Source: Neotabrizicola shimadae (GTDB lineage: Bacteria > Pseudomonadota > Alphaproteobacteria > Rhodobacterales > Rhodobacteraceae). From it: DNA of 64,000 bases. Location of the stretch: assembly GCF_019623905.1 (NCBI RefSeq), contig NZ_CP069370.1, forward strand, positions 2,108,001 through 2,172,000. The letters run 5' to 3'. How positions within the stretch are numbered: position 1 is the stretch's first letter; every line of letters begins with the position of its first letter. The notes beneath the pieces are model-generated. The model worked only from the letters and a program-made list of their open reading frames with translations. It ran no database searches and was not told the DNA's origin. This document shows, one piece after another, positions 27,088 through 36,119 of the stretch. A program made the position numbers and the translations under genes.

Positions 27088-28110
27088 TCAGCCCCAGCAC
27101 AGCTCCATGCCCTTGGCGGTGTCGATCGAGGGCACGCCTTCGACCGGCTTGTCGGTGATGAGCGCGACGCCCGTGTCGAAGAAGGCCTTGCCTTCGGTCG
27201 GGGCCGGCTTCGTGCCATCCTTGGCGAAGGCCGCAATCGCTTCGATGCCAAGCGAGGCCATCAGCAGCGGGTATTGCTGCGAGGTGGCGCCGATGACGCC
27301 GTCCTTGACGTTCTGCACGCCGGGGCAGCCGCCGTCGACCGAGACGATCAGCACGTCCTTTTCACGACCCACGGCCTTGAGCGCCTCGTAGGCGCCAGCG
27401 GCCGAGGGTTCGTTGATCGTGTAGACGACGTTGATTTCCGGGTCCTTGGCGAGGAGCGTTTCCATCGCCTTCAGGCCGCCCTCTTCGTTGCCGGCGGTGA
27501 CTTCGTTGCCGATGATGCGGGCGTCTTCTTCGTCGCCCCACTTGTTGATGTCCTTGGTGTCGATGCCGAAGCCCGTCAGGAAGCCCTGGTCGCGCAGCAC
27601 GTCCACCGAGGGCTGAGAGATGGCAAGGTCCAGCATCGCGATCTTGGCGTTGGCCGCGGCATCACCCATCGTCGCCTTGGCCCACTGGCCGATCAGCAGG
27701 CCGGCGGCAAAGTTGTCGGTCGCGAAGGTCGCGTCCGCAGCGTCGATCGGGTCCAGAGGCGTATCGAGGGCGATCACCAGGACACCTGCGTCACGGGCGG
27801 CCTTGACCGAGTCGACGATGGCCTTGGTGTCCGAAGCGGTGAGCAGGATGCCCTTCGCGCCATCGGCCACACAGGCCTCGATGGCCGCGACCTGAGATTC
27901 ATGGTCACCGTCGATCTTGCCGGCATAGGTCTTGAGGTTGATCCCCAGCTCGCCGGCCTTGGCCGTCGCGCCTTCCTTCATCTTCACGAAGAAGGGGTTG
28001 GTGTCGGTCTTGGTGATGAGGCAGGCCGTCACATCCTGCGCGAAGCTCGGCACAGCCGAGATCAGCGCAAGCGCGGCAGAGCCCAGAAGGGCCTTGGTCG
28101 AAAGCTTCAT
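27088..28110 (-). CDS. frcB: sugar ABC transporter substrate-binding protein FrcB
   Basis: 340 residues with a Sec signal peptide ([20 protein letters not shown], cleavage near SFA-QD), so periplasmic. The mature protein is a periplasmic-binding-protein fold [21 protein letters not shown] near the start, then [24 protein letters not shown] and [16 protein letters not shown]. It resembles rhizobial FrcB (fructose, with ribose and mannose as other ligands). GGGAGGA precedes the ATG. First gene of the operon, so transcription is likely driven from the divergent control region at 28111-28412. Confidence 0.93.
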   Translation of the reverse strand: MKLSTKALLGSAALALISAVPSFAQDVTACLITKTDTNPFFVKMKEGATAKAGELGINLKTYAGKIDGDHESQVAAIEACVADGAKGILLTASDTKAIVDSVKAARDAGVLVIALDTPLDPIDAADATFATDNFAAGLLIGQWAKATMGDAAANAKIAMLDLAISQPSVDVLRDQGFLTGFGIDTKDINKWGDEEDARIIGNEVTAGNEEGGLKAMETLLAKDPEINVVYTINEPSAAGAYEALKAVGREKDVLIVSVDGGCPGVQNVKDGVIGATSQQYPLLMASLGIEAIAAFAKDGTKPAPTEGKAFFDTGVALITDKPVEGVPSIDTAKGMELCWG

Positions 28111-28412
28111 CGTGTTCCTCCCACGGAATCAGGGGGTTCGTTCCCCCGGTTGAAAAGCTGTCCGCAGCCGATCCTCCCGCTGCGATGTCCTTAGAAAAGC
28201 CGATTCGCCCACCTGCGTCAACATAAATAAATCAGTCTGATTTAATATTGACAGACGTTCGCACTCTGCCCAACCTGCGGGCATAAGCGAATTCGGCCGC
28301 CCGCTTTCGGGCAGAACGAATCGGATGGGAGGATGGCCTGAGCAGCCCGTTTCGCATCGCCTTGACGGGCGAGCGAAGGATGAGGGCTCAGGCCGAATGA
28401 CTGGGTGACAAG
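28111..28412. other. frcB / mutarotase divergent control region
   Basis: 302 bases without a gene. An AT-rich island around 28223-28250 holds the palindromic operator (separate entry). Leftward: TTGACG (reverse strand of 28216-28221) and TTTCTA (28192-28197), 18-base gap. Rightward: TTGACA at 28248-28253, without a good -10 at the right distance. The rest (28290-28400) shows nothing beyond short GC-rich runs. Confidence 0.55.
28228..28244. promoter_or_regulatory. candidate ROK-repressor (FrcR) operator
   Basis: TAAATCA-GTC-TGATTTA, 7-base perfect arms around 3 bases, AT-rich in a GC-rich genome. It lies between a leftward -35-like TTGACG and a rightward TTGACA, so one dimer could control both the transporter operon and the regulator operon. 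Assignment to the ROK protein encoded at 28857 is by location. Confidence 0.65.
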
Positions 28413-28850
28413 ATGCTGATTGGAGTGCCGTCGATCCTTGGGCCCGAGCTTCTGTATGCGCTGCGCGCGATGGGGCACGGCGACGAGATCGTTCTGGTGG
28501 ATGGCAACTACCCTGCGCAGGAACATGCCCGCCGGCTGGTGCGGGCGGACGGACACGCGTTGGTGCCCCTGCTGGATGCGGTGCTGCGCTTCCTTCCGCT
28601 GGACACGCATGTGCCACATGCAGTGATGCGGGCCAGCCTGAACAACAACCCGGCGCAGAAGGCGCCGATTCATGCCGAGATCGAGGCGGTCGTGGCACGG
28701 CGCCATCCTGGCTTTCCCGTCAAGGCGATGGCGGGTGATGATCTCTATCCGCGCATTCGCTCGGCCCACACGGTGGTTGCAACCTCTGAACCGCAGCCCT
28801 ATGCGAACGTCATCCTCCGCAAGGGTGTGATCCTGCCGGATGCAGGCTGA
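28413..28850 (+). CDS. RbsD/FucU family sugar mutarotase
   Basis: 145-residue member of the RbsD/FucU fold, enzymes that interconvert anomers or pyranose forms of ribose or fucose. Conserved residues are His22 and Asp24 in RAMGHGDEIVLVD, and the C-terminal HTVVATSEPQPYANVILRKG with the typical Tyr-Ala-Asn. Length and motifs favour the FucU branch. It is divergent from the frc transport operon and just before its regulator (6 bases), fitting a role in presenting the preferred sugar form to the kinase. No strong ribosome site is visible. Confidence 0.88.
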   Translation: MLIGVPSILGPELLYALRAMGHGDEIVLVDGNYPAQEHARRLVRADGHALVPLLDAVLRFLPLDTHVPHAVMRASLNNNPAQKAPIHAEIEAVVARRHPGFPVKAMAGDDLYPRIRSAHTVVATSEPQPYANVILRKGVILPDAG

Positions 28851-28856
28851 GGCGCG

Positions 28857-30083
28857 ATGAAGCAGGACCCCGAGCAAACGTTCGACAGACCCCTTCCCGA
28901 GGATGTCGGGTTCCGGGGATCGAACCAGTCGGGGATGCGCGACAGAAACGAGCGCGTTGTGCTGTCGCTGGTGCGTCAGAACGGGGCTTTGGCGAAATCG
29001 GACATCGCGCGCGTGACGGGCCTGTCGGCGCAGACGGTCAGCGTGATCATGCGCCACCTGGAGGACGATGGCCTGCTGATCCGGGGCGAGCCGGTCCGTG
29101 GCCGGGTCGGTCAGCCATCGGTGCCGATGTCGCTGAACCCGGAAGGCGCGCTGTTCCTGGGGCTGAAGATCGGGCGGCGGTCGGCAGACCTTGTTCTGGT
29201 TGATTTTACCGGCAACGCGCGGACGATGCGCCGGCGCGTCTACCGCTATCCCACCCCTGGCGCGGTTGTCGCCTTCGTCGCCGAGGCCCTGCCCGACATT
29301 CTGCGCGACCTGCCGGCGCCCCTGCGCAACCGGATCGGCGGGCTGGGTGTGGCGATGCCCTTCCAGCTGTGGAACTGGGTCCAGGTGATCCATGCGCCAC
29401 AGGACGAGATGGACCAGTGGCAGACCCGCGACATCCAGACAGAACTGGCCGCGCTGACCGGGATGCCGGTCTTTCTTCGCAACGACGCCAGTGCCGCCTG
29501 CGGCGCCGAACTGATCTTCGGCACGGGCGAACGGCCCACGGATTTCCTGTACTTCTACTTCGGCACCTTCATCGGCGGCGGGCTTGTTCTGTCGGGCCGG
29601 CTCTTCACCGGACGCACCGGCAACGCGGCGGGCGTCGGGCCGATGCCAGTACCCGGCCCCGACGGCCGGATGCGCCGGCTGTTCGACGCCGCGTCAATGT
29701 CGGTTCTGGCCGAGGCGATGGAGGCGGCGGGCGAGTCCTCTGATCACCTTTGGGGCGCGCCGGATGCCTGGCATGTGTCTGAGCGGATCCTCGATGCCTG
29801 GCTGGACGGCGCGGCGGAGGGGCTGGCCTCGGCCACACTGTCGGCCGCGACGCTCCTCGAACTGGAAGCCGTGCTGATCGACGGCTGGATGCCTGCGGCT
29901 ATACGCGCCGAAATCGTGCGCCGCACCGAAGCGGCGCTGTCGCGGTTGGACCTCGCGGGGGTCACGCCGCCCGCCATCCGGGAAGGCACCGTGGGGCCGC
30001 ACGCGCGCGCCCTGGGCGCCGCAGCGATCCCTCTGTCGCAGCGCTACCTTATCGATTCCGGCACGGTCGGACGCGAGGGCTGA
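28857..30083 (+). CDS. frcR: ROK family transcriptional regulator (FrcR-type)
   Basis: 408 residues. The N-terminal winged helix (NERVVLSLVRQNGALAKSDI, then ARVTGLSAQTVSVIMRHLED) binds DNA; the rest is a ROK domain related to sugar kinases (FLGLKIGRRSADLVLVDFTG, FLRNDASAACGAELIFGTGE and YFYFGTFIGGGLVLSGRLF). The usual ROK zinc-binding Cys cluster is not visible, so effector handling may differ. It is divergent from frcB, follows the FucU-type gene by six bases, and most plausibly binds 28228-28244, being released by a sugar or sugar phosphate. Confidence 0.88.
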   Translation: MKQDPEQTFDRPLPEDVGFRGSNQSGMRDRNERVVLSLVRQNGALAKSDIARVTGLSAQTVSVIMRHLEDDGLLIRGEPVRGRVGQPSVPMSLNPEGALFLGLKIGRRSADLVLVDFTGNARTMRRRVYRYPTPGAVVAFVAEALPDILRDLPAPLRNRIGGLGVAMPFQLWNWVQVIHAPQDEMDQWQTRDIQTELAALTGMPVFLRNDASAACGAELIFGTGERPTDFLYFYFGTFIGGGLVLSGRLFTGRTGNAAGVGPMPVPGPDGRMRRLFDAASMSVLAEAMEAAGESSDHLWGAPDAWHVSERILDAWLDGAAEGLASATLSAATLLELEAVLIDGWMPAAIRAEIVRRTEAALSRLDLAGVTPPAIREGTVGPHARALGAAAIPLSQRYLIDSGTVGREG

Positions 30084-30198
30084 CGAAGACGGCCACCGCG
30101 CTTGACATCGCGGCTTTCGGGAAACATTTGGGATTGAAGAAACCGGCCGGGCTCGCTCCCCGCGCCCCGGGAACACGACAACCAGGGAAGAGCCCCGC

Positions 30199-33039
30199 AT
30201 GACCCTTGCCCTGATCGCCGCGCTTCCCTTCCTGGGCGCGTTGGCTGCGGCTCTGGCAAGCCGCATCTCTCGCCGGGCGGCCGCCATTGCGGCCGGCAGC
30301 GCCACCGCGCTCGCGCTGGCACTGCTGTTGTCGAACCTGCCGCAGGTCCTTTCCGGCACGGTGGTGACGGCCTCGGCCCCCTGGGTGCCGGCACTTGGCC
30401 TGAACGCCGCGCTGTTCCTGGACGGGCTGGGATTCTTCTTCGCCCTGCTGATCCTGGGCATCGGCCTCCTGATCGTGATCTATGCGGCGAACTACCTGTC
30501 CAAGACTGACCCTGCAGGTCCGTTCTTCACCTACCTGATGCTGTTCCAGGGGGCGATGACGGGCATCGTGCTGTCAGACAACATCCTGATGCTTCTGGTG
30601 TTCTGGGAGCTGACCTCGCTGTCCTCCTTCCTGCTGATCGGCTTCTGGAAGCACCTGCCAGAGGCGCGACAGGGCGCGCGGATGGCGCTGGCGGTGACGG
30701 GCGCGGGCGGGCTTTCCATGTTCGCGGGCCTGCTGATCCTGGGCCAGATCGCCGGCAGCTATGATCTGTCGGTGATCCTGTCCGAAGGCGAGGCGATCCG
30801 GTCCTCGGACCTGTACCTTCCCGCGCTGTTGCTGATCCTGCTGGGCGCCTTCACCAAATCGGCGCAGTTTCCATTCCACTTCTGGTTGCCGCGCGCCATG
30901 GCCGCGCCCACGCCGGTTTCAGCCTATCTGCATTCGGCAACGATGGTGAAGGCGGGGCTTTTCCTTCTGGCGCGGCTTTGGCCCGTGCTGTCGGGGACGC
31001 CCGAGTGGTTTGCCATCGTCACAACCACCGGTCTTGTCACAATGCTGGTCGGCGCCAAGATCGCCTTCTACCAGGACGACCTGAAAGCCCTGCTTGCCTA
31101 TTCGACGGTCAGCCAGCTTGGACTTATCTGCATGCTTCTGGGCTTCGGCACCGAGCCCGCCGCAGTGGTGGCGATGTTCCACATCCTCAACCACGCGAGC
31201 TTCAAGGCCGCGCTGTTCCTTTCCGCCGGCATCGTGGACCACGAAGCGCATACCCGCAGCCTGAAGCGGCTTGGCGGCCTGCGCCATCTGATGCCGATCA
31301 CCTTCACCATCGCCGGGATTGCCAGCCTGTCGATGGCGGGCATCCCGCCCTTCAACGGTTTCTTGTCCAAGGAAATGATGCTGGAGGAAGCGGTGCACAC
31401 GCATTGGATGGGCAGCGACTGGCTGCTTCCAGCCCTGGTGGTCGTGGCCGCGCTGTTTTCGGTCGCCTATTCGTTCCGCTTTCTGTCCGGTACCTTCCTT
31501 GGGCCCGAGCGCATCGACTACCCCCACCAGCCGCATGACCCCGGCCCCGGTCTCTGGTTCTCGCCAGCCGTTCTGGCCTCTCTCGTGGTGGCCATCGGCC
31601 TGATGCCGATGACCCTGGCCGGCTGGCTGGTGGACGTGGCGTCCGAGGCGGTCACAGCCGCGCCGGTCGAGCTTTACGCAAAGCACTGGCACGGCCTGCA
31701 ATCGGCGGCGATGTGGCTTTCGCTGCTGGCCATCGGTGGCGGGCTGGTGATCCTGGGGCTGGCACGCCCTCTCATCGAGTTTTGGACGCGCGTGCCCAAA
31801 CCCGACGCCAAGCGCATGTTCGATGCGGGCATCGGCGGGCTGGTGCGGGTCGGCTCCAGCCTGACCGATGGTCTGCACAACGGCAGTTTCGCCCGCATGG
31901 CCGGCATCGGCGTGGTGGGCATGGCCGGGGCATCGGCACTGGCCTGGACCACGGGCGCGGCGGGCCCCCTGACGCGGGACATGACGCCGGTGAATCCTGT
32001 GGTGGTGCTGTGCTGGGCCATGCTTTGCGCAGCAACCGTGGCCGTGGCGGCACTGCACCGCCAGCGGCTCTTTGCCCTGATGATCCTTGGCATCGTCGGA
32101 CTGACCGTCTCGGTCAGCTTTGCCTACCTGTCGGCCCCGGATCTCGCGCTCACCCAGGTCACGGTTGAAGTGGTGACGATCATCCTGCTGCTTCTGGCGC
32201 TGAACTACCTGCCGCGCAGCACCCCGGACGAGCTTCCCTCGGCGCAGCGCGTGGCGGCCTTCGCCATCGCCGGTCTGGCCGGGCTGGGCGTGGCCTGGCT
32301 GACCTGGACCATGCTGATGACCGGATCGGCCTTTCCCCTGATTTCCGAATTCCACCTTGCGGAATCCAAGCCCGGCGGTGGCGGAACCAATGCGGTGAAC
32401 GTCATCATCGTGGACTTCCGCGGCTACGACACCTTCGGCGAGATCACCGTCCTTGGCATCGCCGCTCTGGTCATCAACGCCATCGTGGCAGCCGTGCTTC
32501 GGCCGGGCCCGGCCAACGACCGCCTGAAGACTTGGATCCAGGGCCGCGATGCCGGCGACCGCCACCCCCTGATGCTGGCCGTGGCCACCCGTCTGATCCT
32601 GCCGCTGGCAATCACCGTGGGCGTCTATCTCTACCTGCGTGGCCACAACCTGCCGGGCGGCGGTTTCGTCGCAGGCCTGGTCGTGTCAATCGCGCTGGTG
32701 CTGCAATACATCGCGTCAGGCTTCGCATGGGCCGAGGCGCGGATGCGGCTCAGCTATCTGGCCCTGATCGGCGCGGGCGTGCTGGTCGCGACCGCCACCG
32801 GCGCCGCGGCCTTCCTGTTCGACAAGCCCTTCCTGACCTCGACCCATGGCTATGTGAAACTGCCCCTGCTGGAGAAGTTCGAACTCGCCTCGGCAGCCGC
32901 CTTCGACCTTGGCGTCTTCCTTTGCGTGCTTGGGGCCGTGATGCTGGCGCTGTCCTCGCTCAGCCGCATCGCCATCCGGGCGGGCGAGACGGTGAACCTG
33001 CGTCCCTTCGACGTCGACCCGGGCCGGAAGGAGAACTGA
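30199..33039 (+). CDS. mrpA: Na+/H+ antiporter subunit A/B fusion
   Basis: 946-residue, many-helix membrane protein. The N-terminal 800 or so residues are MrpA, homologous to the NuoL-type proton channels of complex I, with Glu137 in LVFWELTSLSSFLLIG and the Lys in GAFTKSAQFPFHFWLPRAM. The final part (ATRLILPLAITVGVYLYLRG and LPGGGFVAGLVVSIALVLQY) is MrpB, fused as in rhizobial PhaA/PhaAB. It is the first gene of a complete mrpA(B)CDEFG operon; a TTGACA motif lies 92 bases upstream. Exports Na+ or K+ in exchange for protons, supporting pH and salt tolerance. Confidence 0.95.
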   Translation: MTLALIAALPFLGALAAALASRISRRAAAIAAGSATALALALLLSNLPQVLSGTVVTASAPWVPALGLNAALFLDGLGFFFALLILGIGLLIVIYAANYLSKTDPAGPFFTYLMLFQGAMTGIVLSDNILMLLVFWELTSLSSFLLIGFWKHLPEARQGARMALAVTGAGGLSMFAGLLILGQIAGSYDLSVILSEGEAIRSSDLYLPALLLILLGAFTKSAQFPFHFWLPRAMAAPTPVSAYLHSATMVKAGLFLLARLWPVLSGTPEWFAIVTTTGLVTMLVGAKIAFYQDDLKALLAYSTVSQLGLICMLLGFGTEPAAVVAMFHILNHASFKAALFLSAGIVDHEAHTRSLKRLGGLRHLMPITFTIAGIASLSMAGIPPFNGFLSKEMMLEEAVHTHWMGSDWLLPALVVVAALFSVAYSFRFLSGTFLGPERIDYPHQPHDPGPGLWFSPAVLASLVVAIGLMPMTLAGWLVDVASEAVTAAPVELYAKHWHGLQSAAMWLSLLAIGGGLVILGLARPLIEFWTRVPKPDAKRMFDAGIGGLVRVGSSLTDGLHNGSFARMAGIGVVGMAGASALAWTTGAAGPLTRDMTPVNPVVVLCWAMLCAATVAVAALHRQRLFALMILGIVGLTVSVSFAYLSAPDLALTQVTVEVVTIILLLLALNYLPRSTPDELPSAQRVAAFAIAGLAGLGVAWLTWTMLMTGSAFPLISEFHLAESKPGGGGTNAVNVIIVDFRGYDTFGEITVLGIAALVINAIVAAVLRPGPANDRLKTWIQGRDAGDRHPLMLAVATRLILPLAITVGVYLYLRGHNLPGGGFVAGLVVSIALVLQYIASGFAWAEARMRLSYLALIGAGVLVATATGAAAFLFDKPFLTSTHGYVKLPLLEKFELASAAAFDLGVFLCVLGAVMLALSSLSRIAIRAGETVNLRPFDVDPGRKEN

Positions 33040-33040
33040 G

Positions 33041-33385
33041 TTGGAATTCCTGTTCGCCTCGGCCACGGGCCTTCTGACCGCAGCCGGCGTCTGGCTGATC
33101 CTTCAGCGCCGCAGCTTCCCGGTGATCGTCGGCCTGTCCTTCCTGTCCTATGCGGTCAACTTCTTTCTCTTCGCCTCGGGGCGGCTGGCAATCGGCGCGC
33201 TGCCCATCGTTGGCGCAAGCGAGGCGCCGACCGATCCCCTGCCGCAGGCGCTGGTGCTGACCGCGATCGTGATCTCGTTCGGCATGACCGCCGTCATCGT
33301 GCTGATGGCGCTTGGCGCCTTCTTCTCGGGCGGGCATGACCGGATCGACCTTGACCGGCCCGACCGCGGGGAGGACCGGCCATGA
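33041..33385 (+). CDS. mrpC: Na+/H+ antiporter subunit C
   Basis: 114 residues, three membrane helices, NuoK-like (LLTAAGVWLILQRRSFPVIV near the start, then SYAVNFFLFASG and LVLTAIVISFGMTAVIVLMAL with the conserved TAIVISF). The start is TTG at 33041, seven bases after GGAAGGAG and one base past the mrpA stop. Its stop overlaps the mrpD ATG (ATGA). Confidence 0.92.
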   Translation: MEFLFASATGLLTAAGVWLILQRRSFPVIVGLSFLSYAVNFFLFASGRLAIGALPIVGASEAPTDPLPQALVLTAIVISFGMTAVIVLMALGAFFSGGHDRIDLDRPDRGEDRP

Positions 33386-34884
33386 TGGGCAACTGGATCA
33401 TTGCCCCCGTGCTGTTGCCTGCCATCGCCGGGGCGTTCCTCGTCATGACGTCAAGCGAGGCCGCGCAGCGCCGCCTGTCGGTCGTCGCCGTGATCGCAGG
33501 GCTGGTTCTGGCACCGGCACTTGCCGTATCGGCCACGGTCTCGGGGCCGCAGGTTTATCTGCTGGGCGACTGGCCCGCGCCCTTCGGCATCGTGCTGGTG
33601 CTCGACAGGCTCTCGGCCCTGATGCTTGTGCTGACCGCGGGTCTGTCGGCCTTTGTGATGGGCTATGTCCTTGGCTCCGATTGGGACAGGAAGGGCCGCC
33701 ACTTCCACGCGCTCTTCCAGTTCCAGCTGATGGGCCTGAACGGAGCCTTCCTGACGGGCGACATCTTCAACCTCTTCGTTTTCTTCGAGGTGCTGCTGAT
33801 TGCCTCCTACGGCCTCATGGTCCACGGCGGCGGGAAAGAACGCCTGCAGGCCGGGGTGCAATATGTGGGCTTCAACCTGATCGGCTCCACCCTGTTCCTG
33901 TTCGCGCTTGGCCTGATCTATGCCACGACCGGCACGCTGAACATGGCAGACCTCGCGGTGAAGGTGCCGCTGATGCCCGAAGACGATACGGCGCTTCTTC
34001 GGGTGGCGGGTGTCATGCTGCTCATCGTCTTCGCGGTAAAGGGCGCGTTGGTCCCCTTCCAGCTCTGGCTGCCGGGCACCTATGCCAACGCGCCCGGCCC
34101 CATTGCCGCGCTGTTCGCGGTGATGACCAAGGTCGGCGCCTATGCCGTGATCCGTGTCTTCACACCGATATTCCCGCCCGGCAGCCCGGCCACCGGCTCG
34201 CTGTACGCCGACCTGCTGTTGCCCGCCGCTCTTGTCACACTTGCCATCGGGGCCTTCGGCGTCCTTGGCGCATCGAGCCTCTTCCGCATGGTGGCCTTTG
34301 CCGGCATCGCCTCAATGGGCCTTGTCTTCACCGCCGTGTCCAGCTTCACGGGCGAAGGGCTGGTGGCCGCGCTCTACTACCTCGTCCATTCCACTGTCGC
34401 CGGGGCGCTGATGTTCCTGGTGGCCGACCTTGTCCTGCGCCGCCGCGGCACGGGCGAGTTGCGCGCACGCCCGGCGATCGCGCAGGCGGGGCTCCTCGCC
34501 AGCCTTTTCTTCCTGTCCGGCATCGCGTCTGCCGGCCTGCCGCCCCTGTCGGGCTTCATCGGCAAGCTTCTGGTGCTGCAGGCCAGCAGCGGCTCTGCCT
34601 TGACCTGGGCGGTGATCCTGGGCGGGTCCTTCGTGATGATCGTCGGCTTCGCCCGCGCCGGTTCGGTGCTCTTCTGGGCGGCCGAGCGCAGCAAGGCCCC
34701 TCCTGCCCCCGCCCCGGACCGTGCTGCCCTGGCCGCGACCCTGGCGCTTGCCGCCGTCTCGGTGGCGCTGACGGTCTTTGCCGGCCCCCTGACCGCCTGG
34801 CTGGAACCTGCCGCAGCGCTGCTGATCGACCCGGCCCAGACCATCGGCCTGCACGCCCTTCCCGGCCCAACGGGAGAGGACTGA
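33382..34884 (+). CDS. mrpD: Na+/H+ antiporter subunit D
   Basis: 500 residues, about 14 helices, NuoM/NuoN-like channel subunit. Glu136 in IFNLFVFFEVLLIASYGLM and the Lys in VFAVKGALVPFQLWLPGTYA are the conserved proton-path residues of the family. Coupled to mrpC by a four-base overlap; mrpE follows after three bases. Confidence 0.95.
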   Translation: MMGNWIIAPVLLPAIAGAFLVMTSSEAAQRRLSVVAVIAGLVLAPALAVSATVSGPQVYLLGDWPAPFGIVLVLDRLSALMLVLTAGLSAFVMGYVLGSDWDRKGRHFHALFQFQLMGLNGAFLTGDIFNLFVFFEVLLIASYGLMVHGGGKERLQAGVQYVGFNLIGSTLFLFALGLIYATTGTLNMADLAVKVPLMPEDDTALLRVAGVMLLIVFAVKGALVPFQLWLPGTYANAPGPIAALFAVMTKVGAYAVIRVFTPIFPPGSPATGSLYADLLLPAALVTLAIGAFGVLGASSLFRMVAFAGIASMGLVFTAVSSFTGEGLVAALYYLVHSTVAGALMFLVADLVLRRRGTGELRARPAIAQAGLLASLFFLSGIASAGLPPLSGFIGKLLVLQASSGSALTWAVILGGSFVMIVGFARAGSVLFWAAERSKAPPAPAPDRAALAATLALAAVSVALTVFAGPLTAWLEPAAALLIDPAQTIGLHALPGPTGED

Positions 34885-34887
34885 CCC

Positions 34888-35376
34888 ATGCGCCGGCTCC
34901 TCCCTCATCCCATGCTCAGCTTCGCCATCGCCCTGCTCTGGGTCCTGCTCGCCAACGATTTCAGCCTGAACACCCTGGTTCTGGCCGCGATCCTGGCGCT
35001 GGTTATCCCCGCCATCACAGCCGCCTGGTGGCCCGACCGGCCGCGCATCCGCAATGTCCCGGCCTTTGTCGCCTACCTTCTTCTTGTGCTTTGGGACATC
35101 GTCGTCGCGAACATCGAGGTCGCGATGATCGTCCTCTTCAAGCCCGACCGAGAAATCAAGTCGGCCTGGATCACCGTCCCCATCGACCTGAAGCATCCCG
35201 AGGCCGTGGCCCTTCTGGCCGGCACCATCACCATGACCCCCGGCACGGTCACTGCCGACATGTCGCCCGACGGCCATGCGCTTCTGGTCCATTCCCTGCA
35301 CGCACCTGACCCCGATGCCGTGCGCGATCAGATCAAGTCCCGTTACGAGGCCCGGCTGAAAAGGATATTCGAATGA
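34888..35376 (+). CDS. mrpE: Na+/H+ antiporter subunit E
   Basis: 162 residues. Two N-terminal helices (SFAIALLWVLLANDFSLNTL and VLAAILALVIPAI) precede a soluble domain with the family block TLLAGTITMTPGTVTADMS-like (LAGTITMTPGTVTADMSPDG). MrpE assists assembly of the antiporter. Stop overlaps the mrpF start. Confidence 0.93.
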   Translation: MRRLLPHPMLSFAIALLWVLLANDFSLNTLVLAAILALVIPAITAAWWPDRPRIRNVPAFVAYLLLVLWDIVVANIEVAMIVLFKPDREIKSAWITVPIDLKHPEAVALLAGTITMTPGTVTADMSPDGHALLVHSLHAPDPDAVRDQIKSRYEARLKRIFE

Positions 35377-35645
35377 TCCTGTCCCTTGCCCTGACCTTTG
35401 CCTACGCCTGTTTCGCGATCGGGTTGGTGTTCAACCTGATCCGCCTTGTCCGTGGCCCCGATTTCGTGGATCGGCTCCTGGCCGTGGACACTCTGGTCAT
35501 CAACATGATCGCGCTGATCCTGCTTTATGGCATCGACACCGCCACCGAACTCTACTTCGAGGCCGCGATGCTGTTCGCACTGACCGGCTTCGTTTCAACC
35601 GTGGCGTTTTCCAAGTTTCTCCTGCGCGGGGACATCATCGAATGA
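35373..35645 (+). CDS. mrpF: Na+/H+ antiporter subunit F
   Basis: 90 residues with three helices; LIRLVRGPDFVDRLLAVDTL is the conserved MrpF loop, with an Asp typical of the family. Overlaps mrpE and mrpG by four bases each (ATGA). Confidence 0.93.
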   Translation: MILSLALTFAYACFAIGLVFNLIRLVRGPDFVDRLLAVDTLVINMIALILLYGIDTATELYFEAAMLFALTGFVSTVAFSKFLLRGDIIE

Positions 35646-36016
35646 CCGGCCTTTTCGCGGAAATCCTTGTTGCGGCGCTTCTGGTCATCGGCGGCGTGTT
35701 CGGCCTGATCGGATCATTCGGGCTGGTGAAACTGCGCGACCCGATGCAGCGCCTGCACGCGCCGACCAAGGCCGCCACCGTTGGGCTTGCCGGCGTGCTG
35801 GCCGCCTCGGCCTTCTATTTCTGGTTCATGCACGGAATGCTCACCTGGCACGAACTCCTGATCACCATCTTCATCATCGTGACGGCGCCGATGACCGCCT
35901 ATTTCCTGTCCAAGGCGCATCTGATCCGCACCGTGCCCAAGGCCGACCTGCCGCCCACCGGCACTGGCCAGGACTGGGCGACCTTCACGCCGGACGATCC
36001 CGCCTCCCATTCCTGA
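35642..36016 (+). CDS. mrpG: Na+/H+ antiporter subunit G
   Basis: 124 residues, three helices. The MrpG signature is LVKLRDPMQRLHAPTKAATV, after an N-terminal hydrophobic segment LVAALLVIGGVFGLIGSFG-like (VAALLVIGGVFGLIGSFG). Last gene of the operon. Confidence 0.93.
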   Translation: MTGLFAEILVAALLVIGGVFGLIGSFGLVKLRDPMQRLHAPTKAATVGLAGVLAASAFYFWFMHGMLTWHELLITIFIIVTAPMTAYFLSKAHLIRTVPKADLPPTGTGQDWATFTPDDPASHS

Positions 36017-36119
36017 CCTTTCGGTCAAGAAATCGCGCATACCCTGCCCTCCGGCCTTGCCAGCACGGGCGCCGGGGTGCAAACCTGACCGTCGATCCAG
36101 GTGAAGCGGGAGGCCGCCC

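Noticed and set aside
30102-30130. Promoter of the mrp operon
   Set aside because: TTGACA at 30102-30107 is good, but the -10 area (CATTTG) is poor, so I did not list it as a feature.
30919-32646. 575-residue reverse frame across mrpA
   Set aside because: Antisense shadow; mrpA on the plus strand is complete and conserved.
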